A stretch of DNA of 64,000 nucleotides. Source: Tabrizicola flagellatus. Its GTDB lineage: Bacteria > Pseudomonadota > Alphaproteobacteria > Rhodobacterales > Rhodobacteraceae. The position numbers and the translations under genes are program-made. Location: the NCBI RefSeq assembly GCF_008271465.1, contig NZ_VMDU01000002.1, forward strand, positions 1 to 64,000, read 5' to 3'. Positions 1 to 8,432 of this stretch are shown here, piece by piece. The notes under the pieces are model-generated. The model did not search any database and was not told the DNA's origin. It saw nothing but the letters and a program-made list of their open reading frames with translations. Position 1 is the first letter of the stretch; the number at the start of each line of letters is the position of its first letter.

Positions 1-47
1 CAATTGTCACCCGCCGGCTCTGGTTTCAGCTGGATGACTCTCGGGGG

Positions 48-227
48 TCAGAGCACCACCTGCCGGAGGGCCGTTTGTTCCTCGTTCGCCTGGTAAACCA
101 CGCAGTCGATGAAGTTGAGCTTCCCGACCACATTCTGCGCAACGTACCAGAACAGGTCCTCCGTACTTGGGATCTGTATGAGGTCGACCGCGAACTGGTT
201 CAGAGTTCGCAAGGTGGACGCTTCCAT
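48..227 (-). pseudogene. Remnant of a GAF-domain sensor histidine kinase (N-terminal fragment)
   Basis: The 59 residues from Met at 227 match the start of a GAF input domain as found in Rhodobacteraceae sensor histidine kinases: a LRTLNQFAVDLI helix, then DLFWYVAQNVVGKL and FIDCVVYQANE. The frame stops at 48, far too early for a GAF domain of about 150 residues followed by kinase domains. The bases from 47 to 1 do not resume a recognisable domain in any frame. The rest may lie outside the window, but the stop codon already breaks the gene. A small free protein is possible but unlikely. Confidence 0.5.
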
Positions 228-473
228 AGAAATCCCGTGGCGGTCCGATGTGGCGGTGGCTGGATGGCGCACTCTTCAGTTTCCCTCAGGGACACAGACT
301 GGCGCACAGGTTAGGCAATGCCGTCAGTGTGGCAAAGGCAAATCGTCGTCACGGGCTGGCGGCGAGGCAGGTTGTTTCGCAGGAAGCGGCCGCGCCGGGC
401 TCAATTCCAACAGTTCGCGCTCGGTTTTATGGGCCGATCCATCGTCCCGGCAACAGTCGCAGAGCCGGACGCG
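228..473. other. No gene seen
   Basis: The stretch between the GAF fragment and the end of the DUF1217 gene has only short overlapping open frames without family resemblance. I see no RNA gene or clear terminator in it. Confidence 0.5.
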
Positions 474-1265
474 TTACCGCCGAAGCAGAGAGAGAGCGGC
501 GGCGGCTGGCGAAAGAGCGGCCGCTTGATCCTGCATTTCCGATCTCAGGATGAACCTCCGGATCAAGGCATCAAGCTTGGCCGGGTCCCTGAACTGCACC
601 AGGCCTGATGATCCAAAGGCGGCTTCGGTCTTGGCCTGGATGGTCGAGACTTGCTGGTCGATATCGATCGCGGCGAAGCTTTTCGGCAGGCCAAGGGCGG
701 TCTGCATCATCTCTCGCAAGGGTGGATTACCAAGTAGACTGTACCATTTTGCCTTTTCACTGGTGGGCTTCCCGGCCAGATCCGGAATCTCCCGCTCGGC
801 GTTCAAAGCCAGGCGATATGTGTTGTTCTGTGCGCCGATGTCCTTTTCGAAGCTTCTCGTGTGGTATTGCGAGAGGATTTCATCAGGAAAAGTCGAGATT
901 CGTGTTCGAGGAACCGGGAAGTCGCCGTAGCCAAAGGCGGCGGCGAATTTCTGGTATTGCTTGTTGGCAAGCTTGTTCGCCAGACTGCCTTCCTTAAGCG
1001 TGCCACCCTCGAGAACCTTCTGGATGAATGCCTTGCTGTTCACGTCGCCCTCAAGGCCGAACGCCGTAAGGGCGATCCGCAGGAGCCGCTTGTCGCTGAC
1101 CAGCTTTTCGGCGGTATCGGCCTTCCCGATCCTGTCACGAAAATAGGCTTCGTCCCGCTGTTGAACCGGAAGAGATTTCTGGACGGCCTGCTGCCGCTCC
1201 ATCGTGCGCTTGAGGAAGACCCAGCCGGAATAGCCCGATTGCGGCAATACCGGCTGGAAGCTCAC
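474..1265 (-). CDS. DUF1217 family flagellar-cluster protein
   Basis: A 263-residue protein of the DUF1217 family, which in Rhodobacterales sits in flagellar operons next to flaF and flbT. It is rich in short helices (FGLEGDVNSKAFIQKVL, NKLANKQYQKFAAAFGY) with the family's LGNPPLREMMQTALGLP segment in the C-terminal half. There is no signal peptide or membrane segment. Its biochemical role is unknown; an accessory part in flagellum assembly is inferred from position. Its start overlaps the flbT stop by four bases (ATGA), so it is the last gene of a fliC-flaF-flbT-DUF1217 operon and probably translationally coupled. Confidence 0.8.
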   Translation of the reverse strand: MSFQPVLPQSGYSGWVFLKRTMERQQAVQKSLPVQQRDEAYFRDRIGKADTAEKLVSDKRLLRIALTAFGLEGDVNSKAFIQKVLEGGTLKEGSLANKLANKQYQKFAAAFGYGDFPVPRTRISTFPDEILSQYHTRSFEKDIGAQNNTYRLALNAEREIPDLAGKPTSEKAKWYSLLGNPPLREMMQTALGLPKSFAAIDIDQQVSTIQAKTEAAFGSSGLVQFRDPAKLDALIRRFILRSEMQDQAAALSPAAAALSLLRR

Positions 1266-1666
1266 GCCCGTGCAGCGGCGAGGAGCCGCTCCTCCCGCGG
1301 TAGGAGGGCGCGCAGGGCCTTCAAGGCCTGGTAGTGATGATCCTCCATCACGGCACGGCTGGCGAGGGTCAGCTGGGTGCGGCTGTCATGATCGGTCAGG
1401 ACCTGTGAAAGCTGCTCGATCCCGCGCAAGAGCTGCAGCCTGGCTTCCTCGGCATCAACGTCGCCTGTCAGCACAAGCTGCGCGATGTAGCAGACCCGGC
1501 GGACGGGGGTGTTGACTTCCTCCGGATGAATTGCGTCTCGCAAGCGCAGGATATTGGCGTTTGGCGTCATGATGGCGAGGCGCGACCGCTTCTCGCCGTT
1601 CTCGATCACGGCGCCGTTGATCAGAAAACGCTCATGCGGCCCGAGTTTGAGGACAAGACCGCTCAT
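1262..1666 (-). CDS. flbT: Flagellar biosynthesis repressor FlbT
   Basis: A 134-residue FlbT protein, normal length for the family. In Caulobacter FlbT binds the 5' leader of flagellin mRNA and, with FlaF, ties flagellin translation to hook completion. Family signatures seen are LVLKLGPHERFLINGAVIENGEKRSRLAI near the N-terminus and TPVRRVCYIAQL in the middle. The gene overlaps flaF upstream and DUF1217 downstream through ATGA junctions. Its likely target, the structured fliC leader, lies in the same operon at 3312-3370. Confidence 0.93.
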   Translation of the reverse strand: MSGLVLKLGPHERFLINGAVIENGEKRSRLAIMTPNANILRLRDAIHPEEVNTPVRRVCYIAQLVLTGDVDAEEARLQLLRGIEQLSQVLTDHDSRTQLTLASRAVMEDHHYQALKALRALLPREERLLAAARA

Positions 1667-2034
1667 CTGCCACCGCCTTCGCCGCGCAAGCCACGCATGA
1701 CGGCCATGTTGATGTCCACCAGAACCTCGACGCTGGCCTTGTCTTCCAGCACGGTCCGGCTGTGATGTGCGGTGAATTCATACAGGTAGAACAGCCGCGC
1801 GCGGAGGGCCGCCGGCAGCGTGTTTCCGGGCAGAGCGACGTCGGAAGCGAAGGTCGCCCAGAGTTGGATGTTGTCGGTCACGGCCCGCACCAGGGCGGGA
1901 AAATCGGTGGTTCGGGCAGCCCAGGCGCTGCGCAGCCGATGAGTGACCTGTGCAAGAAGATCGTACTCTACCGAGCGAAGCGACCGGGTCGGCGCTTCGG
2001 GTCGGGCGTAGCTGATCGCTGAATGGAAAGTCAT
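1663..2034 (-). CDS. flaF: Flagellar biosynthesis regulator FlaF
   Basis: A 123-residue FlaF protein. FlaF promotes flagellin synthesis or secretion and works opposite to FlbT in alphaproteobacteria. The sequence shows the family core: RSLRSVEYDLLAQVTHRLR, VTDNIQLWATFASDVA, LPAALRARLFYLYEFTAHHS and a C-terminal INMAVMRGL segment. It follows fliC after a 71-nt gap that holds a strong hairpin (2072-2097), so expression relative to flagellin is probably set by readthrough. It overlaps flbT by four bases. Confidence 0.93.
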   Translation of the reverse strand: MTFHSAISYARPEAPTRSLRSVEYDLLAQVTHRLRSAWAARTTDFPALVRAVTDNIQLWATFASDVALPGNTLPAALRARLFYLYEFTAHHSRTVLEDKASVEVLVDINMAVMRGLRGEGGGR

Positions 2035-2071
2035 GGGGTGTCCATCTGTTCGAAAGCCGGGGGTGAAGGAA

Positions 2072-2097
2072 GGCCGCGGGGATCAGTCCCCGCGGCC
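2072..2097 (-). terminator. Perfect hairpin between fliC and flaF
   Basis: Two 11-base arms, GGCCGCGGGGA and TCCCCGCGGCC, pair perfectly around a 4-nt loop, nine bases after the fliC stop codon. In the transcribed direction it is followed by TTCCTTC, a weak U-rich tail. It can act as a leaky terminator or a 3' stability element that raises flagellin mRNA above flaF-flbT mRNA. Confidence 0.8.
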
Positions 2098-2105
2098 CGT
2101 TGCGC

Positions 2106-3311
2106 TTAGCGGAACAGAGACAGGAGACCCTGCGGCTGCTGGTTGGCGATCGAGAGGGCCTGGGTCGCCAGCTGCTGCTGCACTTGCAGCGCCTGCAGCC
2201 TGGCCGAGGCTTCCTCCATGTCGGTGTCGACCATGACGCCGATGCCGGTCTTGAGAGAGTCGGTGAGGTTGCTGACGAACTCGTTCTGGATGTCGATGCG
2301 CTTCTGCGACGAGCCGAAGGCGGCAGCCGCGTCGATCGAGGTCTGCAACATGCCCTCGATTGCATTGAGCGCGTTGGCCGGCTGGTTCACGACGTCGATC
2401 GTGTTCAGGCCGGCAAGGCCGCCGGTTCCCCGGGTGGTCCCGACGCTGATCGCCACGGATTGGTTGGTGTTGTTGGCAACCGTCAACGCCCCGGTGCCAA
2501 GGGTCAGGGTGAAGTCGCTGTCGGACAGGCCGTTCTGGGTCATCGCGTTCTTGAGCCCGGATACGAGCGAGTCGGCAGTGTCACCTTGCTGCACGATGTA
2601 GCTGCCAGAGACGGAGCCGATATTCAGCGTGATCTTGTCCCCGGCGATGATGCCGGTGAGGTTGCCGGGTGTTGCGGTCGGAGCATCGGCTGCAAGCGCC
2701 CCGGCCCCGCCCTGAAGGGTGAAGCCGTTCAGCGTGACCGGGGATCCGGTCACCACGTTTGCGGCCGACAAGGTTCCACCGCCCGCGGTCAACGCCGCGC
2801 CGGCATTGGTGGAGAGGTTCTGCGCCTGGACCGTGATGTTCGACGAGGTGACACCCGACTGGCTGCGGTCAAGCGAGGCCAGGACGTTCACCGAGGTCTG
2901 CGAACCGTCTACAAGGTTCAGACCATTGAATTGAGCGGCGCCCACGACCGACTCGATCTGGTCGGTCAGGGCATCGATATCGGCCTGGATCTTGGAGCGA
3001 TCGACGTTTTCAGCCTGGGCGGCGACGATCTTGCCCTTCATCTCGGTCAGAAGCTTCGTGACCGATTCTGAAGCGTTACGGGCGACGGTCAGCGTGGCCG
3101 AGCCGACGGAGAGGCTGTCCGAAATGCCCTTGAACCCCTCCACATCGGACTCCATCACCTTGGAGATTGCCCACACCGCGGCATTGTCCTTGGCGGTGGC
3201 AACCGATTTGCCGGTCGAGATGTCGGCTTGGGTCTTGTTCAGGTTGGCGTTGATGCCCTTCATCGTCTGCAGGGCGACCATCGCACTGGTATTGGTCAGG
3301 ATCGACGACAT
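2106..3311 (-). CDS. fliC: Flagellin
   Basis: A 401-residue filament subunit. The conserved D0/D1 N-terminus (SSILTNTSAMVALQTMKGINANL, then STGKSVATAKDNAA) and C-terminus (VDTDMEEASARLQALQVQQQLATQALSIANQ...LLSLFR) are both present, with a variable Thr/Ala/Gly-rich middle at about residues 140-310. Unlike most flagellins it has WAISKVMESDVEGF instead of an alternating LAIS repeat, as in other Rhodobacterales. The start is supported by GAAGGA seven bases upstream. It is the first gene of the flaF-flbT operon and has a structured leader, which suits FlbT control. Confidence 0.95.
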   Translation of the reverse strand: MSSILTNTSAMVALQTMKGINANLNKTQADISTGKSVATAKDNAAVWAISKVMESDVEGFKGISDSLSVGSATLTVARNASESVTKLLTEMKGKIVAAQAENVDRSKIQADIDALTDQIESVVGAAQFNGLNLVDGSQTSVNVLASLDRSQSGVTSSNITVQAQNLSTNAGAALTAGGGTLSAANVVTGSPVTLNGFTLQGGAGALAADAPTATPGNLTGIIAGDKITLNIGSVSGSYIVQQGDTADSLVSGLKNAMTQNGLSDSDFTLTLGTGALTVANNTNQSVAISVGTTRGTGGLAGLNTIDVVNQPANALNAIEGMLQTSIDAAAAFGSSQKRIDIQNEFVSNLTDSLKTGIGVMVDTDMEEASARLQALQVQQQLATQALSIANQQPQGLLSLFR

Positions 3312-3370
3312 GTTTCAGTCCTTCACGCAGGGCCGCAGGTTTCACGGCCGGGAAAGCCACGAGGCGTGGC
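3312..3370 (-). promoter_or_regulatory. Structured fliC mRNA leader
   Basis: In the transcribed direction the leader holds a 6-bp stem with a triloop (GCCACG/CGTGGC, 3356-3370). A second 5-bp stem (GGCCG/CGGCC, 3331-3349) ends just before the ribosome binding site. Known FlbT acts on the flagellin 5' untranslated region, so these stems are the obvious candidates; direct binding is inference. Confidence 0.4.
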
Positions 3371-3454
3371 AGTTTGGGCGTTCTGTCCGTGCCGCCGGAT
3401 CACCGGAAGCGCCGCCCCCTCATGAGGCGCGAGGACCATCAAGCGGCAAACCGC

Positions 3455-3469
3455 CTAATCAATTGCTAA
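3455..3469 (-). promoter_or_regulatory. CtrA-like half-site pair upstream of fliC
   Basis: On the transcribed strand the sequence reads TTAG-N7-TTAG, close to the CtrA consensus TTAA-N7-TTAA, about 150 nt upstream of fliC. CtrA controls flagellar genes in many Rhodobacteraceae. Two of eight core bases deviate, so this is only a candidate. Confidence 0.25.
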
Positions 3470-3480
3470 TCGGACCGGGC

Positions 3481-3497
3481 CAAATGCCCGGCATTTG
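3481..3497. repeat. Perfect 17-bp palindrome CAAATGCC-C-GGCATTTG
   Basis: Eight-base arms around one central base, 42 nt past the stop of the CoA ligase gene and about 170 nt upstream of fliC. No T-run follows on either strand, so it looks more like a protein-binding site than an intrinsic terminator. Confidence 0.45.
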
Positions 3498-3539
3498 ATC
3501 CGTATTGGATGGGAAGCAGCCAGCGCGAGGGGATGGCTG

Positions 3540-5171
3540 TCAGGCCTTGGGAGCCGACTCGGACCGTAACTGGAACCGCTGGATCTTGCCGGTCTGCGTC
3601 TTGGGCAGGGCCTGGGTGAAGATCACGCTTCGCGGATACTTGAACGGGGCGATGACCCGTTTCACATGGTCCTGCAAGAGCTTGACCATCAGGGCATCGC
3701 CCTGATGACCCGGTGCGAGCACGACATGTGCCTCGACAATCTGCCCTCGCTCCGGGTCCGGGGCACCGACGACGGCACACTCCAGCACCGCCGGATGTTG
3801 CAACAGCGCCGCCTCGACCTCGGGACCGGCAATGTTGTAGCCGGCCGACAGGATCATGTCGTCGGTGCGGGCGGCAAAGTGGAAATAGCCGTCCTCGTCC
3901 TGCCAGAAGGCGTCGCCGGTCAGGTTCCAGCCGTCGCGCACATAGGCGCGCTGGCGCGAGTCGGCGAGATAGCGGCATCCGGTGGGGCCACGGACGGCAA
4001 GCCGACCGACCTCTCCCCGGGGCTTCTCGACCATCGCGTCATCCACGATCCGAGCCTCGTATCCCGTGACGGGCTTTCCGGTGCAGCCGGGGCGGTGATC
4101 GTCGAAGCGGTTATTGATGAAGATGTGCAGCATTTCGGTTGCGCCGATGCCGTCCAGCATCGGCTTGCCGGTCTTGGCGCGCCATTCTTCATGGACTGGC
4201 GCGGGCAGCGTCTCGCCCGCCGAGACAGCCGCCCGGAGCGAGGAGAGGTCGGCGCCTTCGTCCATCGCCTTCAGCATCACGCGGTAGGCGGTCGGCGCGG
4301 TGAAACAGATCGTCGCGCGGTGCTCCTCGATCATCGCCACCATGTTCGGCGGCGAGGCCTGTTCCAGAAGCGCGGCCGAAGCGCCGAAACGCAGGGGAAA
4401 GACCGCAAGCCCGCCGAGGCCGAAGGTGAAGGCGAGCGGCGGGCTGCCGATGAACACGTCGTCGGGCGTGACGCCGAGCACCTCGCGGGCGTAGCCGTCG
4501 GCAATGATCAGGAGGTCGCGGTGGAAGTGCATAGTGGCCTTCGGCTCGCCCGTGGTGCCCGAGGTGAAGCCCAGAAGCGCCACGTCGTCGCGGCCGGTGC
4601 GGACCGCCTCGAACCGCACGGGTTTCTTCAGCGCATGGCGGTCGAGTTCGGCATCATGGTTGGCGGTGCCGTCGAAGCCGATCACCGTCTTCAGGAACCG
4701 GCTGCCCTTGGCACAGAGGACCAGCTCCTCCATCAGCCGGGTGTCGCAGAGGGCGTGGCTGATCTCGGCCTTGTCCACGATCTTTGCCAGTTCTCCGGCC
4801 CGCAGCATCGGCATGGTGTTCACCACCACCGCCCCGGCCTTGGTCGCCGCCAGCCAACAGGCCACCATCGCCGGGTTGTTTGCCGAGCGGATCAGCACCC
4901 GGTTGCCGGGCCTGACCCCGTAGTCCTCGATCAGGACATGGGCGATGCGGTTGGTCCAGTCGGTCAGTTCCTTGTAGGTGCGGCTGCGGCCATTGCCGAT
5001 CAGGGCGACGTGATCGCCGAAGCCCTTCTCGACCATGCGGTCGGTCAGTTCGACCGCGACGTTCAGGAACTCCGGGTAGTCGAAGCCGGTCAGATCAATC
5101 CGGGGCCATTCCTCTGCCGGCGGCAGCCGGTCGCGGGTGAAGCTGTCGAGATGTCCGGTCGGTCCAAGCAT
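3540..5171 (-). CDS. Aromatic acid-CoA ligase, probably 2-aminobenzoate-CoA ligase
   Basis: A 543-residue cytoplasmic ANL-superfamily ligase that activates an aromatic carboxylate with ATP and CoA. It carries the AMP-binding signature FTSGTTGEPKATMHFH at about 206-221, the motif GIGATEMLHIF, the hinge region GYFHFAARTDDMILSAGYNI and the catalytic C-terminal Lys in KTQTGKIQRFQLR. The sequence type is that of benzoate/2-aminobenzoate-CoA ligases (AbmG-like in Azoarcus). It is the last gene of the eight-gene minus-strand operon, and the neighbouring aromatic-CoA monooxygenase half favours 2-aminobenzoate; salicylate or another ortho-substituted benzoate cannot be excluded. AAAGGAG precedes the start. 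Confidence 0.82.
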   Translation of the reverse strand: MLGPTGHLDSFTRDRLPPAEEWPRIDLTGFDYPEFLNVAVELTDRMVEKGFGDHVALIGNGRSRTYKELTDWTNRIAHVLIEDYGVRPGNRVLIRSANNPAMVACWLAATKAGAVVVNTMPMLRAGELAKIVDKAEISHALCDTRLMEELVLCAKGSRFLKTVIGFDGTANHDAELDRHALKKPVRFEAVRTGRDDVALLGFTSGTTGEPKATMHFHRDLLIIADGYAREVLGVTPDDVFIGSPPLAFTFGLGGLAVFPLRFGASAALLEQASPPNMVAMIEEHRATICFTAPTAYRVMLKAMDEGADLSSLRAAVSAGETLPAPVHEEWRAKTGKPMLDGIGATEMLHIFINNRFDDHRPGCTGKPVTGYEARIVDDAMVEKPRGEVGRLAVRGPTGCRYLADSRQRAYVRDGWNLTGDAFWQDEDGYFHFAARTDDMILSAGYNIAGPEVEAALLQHPAVLECAVVGAPDPERGQIVEAHVVLAPGHQGDALMVKLLQDHVKRVIAPFKYPRSVIFTQALPKTQTGKIQRFQLRSESAPKA

Positions 5172-5216
5172 GGGGGCTCCTTTCGGGCGGTCCCGGACGC
5201 GCCGGGAGGGAGGATC

Positions 5217-5615
5217 TCAGTCGGGAACGATCGCGGTGGCCTCGATCTCGACCTTGGCGCGGTCCTCGATCAGGGCGACGACCTGGACCACGGCCATGGC
5301 CGGGTAGTGGCGACCGATGATCTCGCGGTAGATCCGGCCCAGCGCCTTGGGGTCGGCGAGGTATTCGGTCTTGTCGGTGATGTACCAGGTCAGACGGACC
5401 AGATGCTCGGGCCCGGCGCCGGCCTCGGCAAGGACGGCGACGACATTGCGCAGGGTCTGTTCGACCTGGCCGAGGAAATCGTCGGTCTCGAACTGGCAGT
5501 CCGCGTTCCAGCCGATCAGCCCGCCGGTCAGGACCATGCGCCCGCGCGCCGTGACCCCGTTGGCGTAGCCCTTCGCCGGCTTCCAGCCGGGCGGGTGCAG
5601 GAGGGTGATGCTCAT
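5217..5615 (-). CDS. RidA-family protein lacking the usual catalytic Arg
   Basis: A 132-residue RidA/YjgF-fold protein. Canonical RidA deaminates reactive enamines/imines and uses an Arg in the P-A-R-S-C-V-E motif. Here the matching segment is YPAMAVVQV, so Met107 takes the place of that Arg, while the later VEIEATAIV strand is intact. The protein therefore belongs to a divergent Rid subgroup. In aminobenzoyl-CoA pathways a Rid protein could help remove the amino nitrogen after dearomatisation; that role is inference. It overlaps the thioesterase gene by four bases and precedes the ligase by 45 nt. Confidence 0.8.
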   Translation of the reverse strand: MSITLLHPPGWKPAKGYANGVTARGRMVLTGGLIGWNADCQFETDDFLGQVEQTLRNVVAVLAEAGAGPEHLVRLTWYITDKTEYLADPKALGRIYREIIGRHYPAMAVVQVVALIEDRAKVEIEATAIVPD

Positions 5616-6019
5616 GCTGTCTCCATGAAGGCTGCGATGCGGCCGCGCACATCCTGCGGCCAGGGCTGCGGGCGCCCGCTTTCGTTGATGTGGACCAGGG
5701 TCAGGCTGGAGGTCAGCCGGTGCTGTCCATCGCCATGGGCCTGCAGGGCAATGCCGACGGACGTGCGCCCCAGCCTGGTCACCGAAAGCCGCCAGTCGAG
5801 AAGGTCGTCCAGGCGAGAGGGGGCATGGAACACGGTCTCGACGGCGGCGGTCGGCACGCCGGTCCGGCTCGTCATCATCTGCCCGAAGGTCCGGCCCGCC
5901 ACGTCGCGAAAGAAGTTCTCGATGACCGAGTTCATCATCTCGAAATAGCGCGGGTAAAAGACGATCCCGGCGGGATCGCAGTGGTTGAACTCGACGCGGA
6001 TGCTGCGGTGATAGGTCAT
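5612..6019 (-). CDS. Acyl-CoA thioesterase, 4-hydroxybenzoyl-CoA thioesterase type
   Basis: A 135-residue single hotdog-fold protein. The N-terminal motif FNHCDPAGIVFYPRYFEMMN contains the catalytic Asp15 of the 4-HBT family. It probably hydrolyses stalled aromatic or intermediate CoA thioesters to recycle CoA, a common safety function in aerobic CoA-dependent aromatic pathways. It sits between the acyl-CoA dehydrogenase and RidA genes with a four-base overlap to RidA. The exact substrate cannot be read from sequence. Confidence 0.82.
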   Translation of the reverse strand: MTYHRSIRVEFNHCDPAGIVFYPRYFEMMNSVIENFFRDVAGRTFGQMMTSRTGVPTAAVETVFHAPSRLDDLLDWRLSVTRLGRTSVGIALQAHGDGQHRLTSSLTLVHINESGRPQPWPQDVRGRIAAFMETA

Positions 6020-6023
6020 GCCG

Positions 6024-7172
6024 TCACGCTCCCAGAAGGCTGCGGGCGATCACGACGCGCTGCACGTCGCTGGCGCCCTCATAGATGCGCAGGGCGCGGA
6101 TCTCGCGGTAGAGTTCCTCGACCTTGACGCCGTGCCGCACCCCGTCACCGCCATGCAGCTGCACGGCCATGTCGATGACCTCCTGCGCGGCCTCGGTGGC
6201 ATACAGTTTGGCCATGGCGGCCTCGCGGCTGATCCGGGCGGCACCCTGATCCTTGGCCCAGGCGGCGCGATAGACGAGAAGCGCCGCGGCATCCAGTTTC
6301 AGCGCCATGTCGGCAAGATGCCCCTGCACCATCTGGAGCGCAGAGAGCGCCTCGCCCTGGATCCGTCGTGAGGTCACGCGGGACAGGGCCTCTTGCAGCG
6401 CGCGCCGGCCAAGGCCCAGCGCGGCGGCCCCGACCGTGGGGCGGAAGACATCCAGCACCGACATGGCCAACTTGAAGCCCTCGCCCGGGCGGCCGATCAG
6501 GGCCTCGTCGGGCAGATCCACGTCGGAAAGGTGCAGGGTGGCAAGCGGATGCGGCGCCATGACCTCGATCCGCTCGACCACGGAGAGGCCCGGTACGTCG
6601 GCGGGCATCAGGAAGGCAGACAGGCCGCGTGCGCCGGGTGCCTCGCCGGTACGGGCGAAGATCACATGGATGTCGGCGATGCCGCCGTTCGAGATGTAGG
6701 TCTTGGACCCGTTCAGACGCCAGCCGCCCTGGACCCGTTCCGCGATCGTCGCGGTTGCGGCGACGTCGGACCCTGACCCCGGCTCGGTCAACGCGAAGGC
6801 GGCAATGGCGGTGCCCGTGCGGGTCCGGTCCAGCCAGGCACGCTGGTCTGCCGTGCCGAACAGCGAGACCGCGCCCATGCCCAGACCCTGCATGGCAAAG
6901 GCGAAGTCGGCCAGCGCGTCGTGGTGGGCCAACGTCTCGCGGATCAGGCAGAGCGTGCGGACGTCCAGCCGCTCGCCCTCCGCCGCCCCGGTGTGACGCA
7001 GCCAGCCACCCGCGCCCAGCTGCGCGACCAGCGCCTTGCAGGCGGCGTCCACATCGTCATGCGCCACGGGCAGATGGGTGGCGCACCAGTCCTCCAACCG
7101 GGCGGCCAGATCGCGGTGGTGCGGCTCGAAGAAGGGCCAGTCGAGAAAGCTGCGGTCAACGGATCCGGCCAT
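6024..7172 (-). CDS. Acyl-CoA dehydrogenase
   Basis: A 382-residue FAD-dependent acyl-CoA dehydrogenase of normal length. It has [18 protein letters not shown] and [17 protein letters not shown] (FAD/substrate region, about 127-165), the [36 protein letters not shown]-terminal signature and the likely catalytic Glu in YEGASD. It would oxidise a ring-derived or ring-cleaved CoA thioester. It lies four bases from both neighbours in the operon. The substrate is unknown. Confidence 0.87.
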   Translation of the reverse strand: MAGSVDRSFLDWPFFEPHHRDLAARLEDWCATHLPVAHDDVDAACKALVAQLGAGGWLRHTGAAEGERLDVRTLCLIRETLAHHDALADFAFAMQGLGMGAVSLFGTADQRAWLDRTRTGTAIAAFALTEPGSGSDVAATATIAERVQGGWRLNGSKTYISNGGIADIHVIFARTGEAPGARGLSAFLMPADVPGLSVVERIEVMAPHPLATLHLSDVDLPDEALIGRPGEGFKLAMSVLDVFRPTVGAAALGLGRRALQEALSRVTSRRIQGEALSALQMVQGHLADMALKLDAAALLVYRAAWAKDQGAARISREAAMAKLYATEAAQEVIDMAVQLHGGDGVRHGVKVEELYREIRALRIYEGASDVQRVVIARSLLGA

Positions 7173-7176
7173 CGGT

Positions 7177-8004
7177 TCAATCCCCTCCGAACACGGGCTT
7201 TTCCTTCGCCACGAAGGCCCGGTAGGCCCGTTCGAAGTCCTTCGTCTGCATGCAGATCGCCTGGGCCTGTGCTTCGGCCTCGATCGCCTGGTCCAGACCC
7301 ATGTTCCATTCCTGGTTCAGCTGGGTCTTGGTGATGCCATGGGCAAAGGTCGGCCCCGCCGCCAGTTGCCGGGCCAGGGACATCGCGGCCTCCTCCAGCG
7401 CCTCGGGGGCGTGCAGCGCGTTCCAGAAGCCCCAGGCATGGCCTTCTTCGGCCCGCATCGTGCGCCCGGTATAAAGAAGCTCTGCCGCCCGTCCCTGCCC
7501 GATGATGCGCGGCAGCATGGCGCAGGCGCCCATGTCGCAGCCGGCCAGCCCGACACGGGTGAACAGGAAGGCGCATTTCGCATCCGGCGTTGCCAGCCGC
7601 AGGTCCGAGGCCATGGCCAGGATCGCCCCAGCCCCCACCGCCACTCCGTCCACCGCCGCGATGACCGGTTTGCCGCAGCCGATCATCGCCTTGACCAGAT
7701 CCCCGGTCATCCGGGTGAAGGCCAGCAGGTCCTTCATCTCCATCCCGATCAGCGGGCCGATGATGTCATGCACGTCGCCGCCGGAACAGAAGTTGCCGCC
7801 GTTCGAGGCCAGCACCACCACAGCCACATCTGTTGCATAGGGCAGGGCCCGGAAAAGGTCGCGCAGTTCGGCATAGCTGTCGAAGGTCAGCGGGTTCTTC
7901 CGGTCCGGGCGGTTCAGCCGGATGGTGCCGATCCGGTCGCGGACCTGCCACAGGAAATGCGCGAGCTTCAGATTGGAAAGCTCGGTGCGGGTCAGCTGAC
8001 TCAT
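7177..8004 (-). CDS. Enoyl-CoA hydratase/isomerase family protein
   Basis: A 275-residue crotonase-fold protein. The oxyanion-hole segments [13 protein letters not shown] and [21 protein letters not shown] are present. In the position where classical hydratases carry GLxPxxGGTQRL it has [20 protein letters not shown], a pattern seen in crotonases of aromatic-CoA pathways and not in fatty-acid hydratases. It may act on a cyclic CoA intermediate, for example in ring opening. It overlaps marR upstream by four bases. Confidence 0.85.
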   Translation of the reverse strand: MSQLTRTELSNLKLAHFLWQVRDRIGTIRLNRPDRKNPLTFDSYAELRDLFRALPYATDVAVVVLASNGGNFCSGGDVHDIIGPLIGMEMKDLLAFTRMTGDLVKAMIGCGKPVIAAVDGVAVGAGAILAMASDLRLATPDAKCAFLFTRVGLAGCDMGACAMLPRIIGQGRAAELLYTGRTMRAEEGHAWGFWNALHAPEALEEAAMSLARQLAAGPTFAHGITKTQLNQEWNMGLDQAIEAEAQAQAICMQTKDFERAYRAFVAKEKPVFGGD

Positions 8005-8432
8005 CGCTTCGTCGCCCTTTTCAGGATTTCGGTCAGCGCGTCCACATCGGCGTCGCTGAGGGTGGAGAAGATCCGGGCCACTTCGGCCTCATGCTCGCGG
8101 GCTAGCGTCTCGAAATGCGCCAGACCTTCGGCCGTGAGCGATACGAGCACGGTGCGCCGGTCGCTTTCCGACGGGTGCCGGACGACCAGACCGTCCGCCT
8201 CCAGCCGGTCCACCACCGCAGTCACGTTGCCGTTCGAGACCAGGAGCATCCGGCTCAACTCGCTCATGCTGCAGGGCTCGCGCCGGCGATAGAGCGTGGC
8301 CATCACGTCGAAGCGGGGCAGGGTGGAGCCATGCCGCACGCGCAGGAACTCGCGCAGTTCGGCCTCGGCCGAGCGGGTGACGGAGAGAAGCCGGATCCAC
8401 AGCTTCAGGCGGCGCTTGGTCCCCTCGCTCAT
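8001..8432 (-). CDS. MarR-family transcriptional regulator of the aromatic-CoA cluster
   Basis: A 143-residue winged-helix MarR protein. The wing region is clear: [49 protein letters not shown]. MarR proteins in aromatic-CoA clusters usually repress the operon and let go when they bind the aromatic-CoA ester. The 29-bp palindrome at 10329-10357 between the divergent operons is the probable operator. The Met at 8432 gives the proper N-terminus and an ATGA overlap with the SDR stop. Confidence 0.9.
   Translation of the reverse strand: MSEGTKRRLKLWIRLLSVTRSAEAELREFLRVRHGSTLPRFDVMATLYRRREPCSMSELSRMLLVSNGNVTAVVDRLEADGLVVRHPSESDRRTVLVSLTAEGLAHFETLAREHEAEVARIFSTLSDADVDALTEILKRATKR

Noticed and set aside
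3312-3539. Sigma-54 type flagellin promoter
   Set aside because: I looked for TGGCAC-N5-TTGC upstream of fliC and found no acceptable match.
3666-5948. Very long open frame on the plus strand opposite the ligase, RidA and thioesterase genes
   Set aside because: It is antisense to three well-recognised genes, has no family resemblance and arises from high GC third-position bias.
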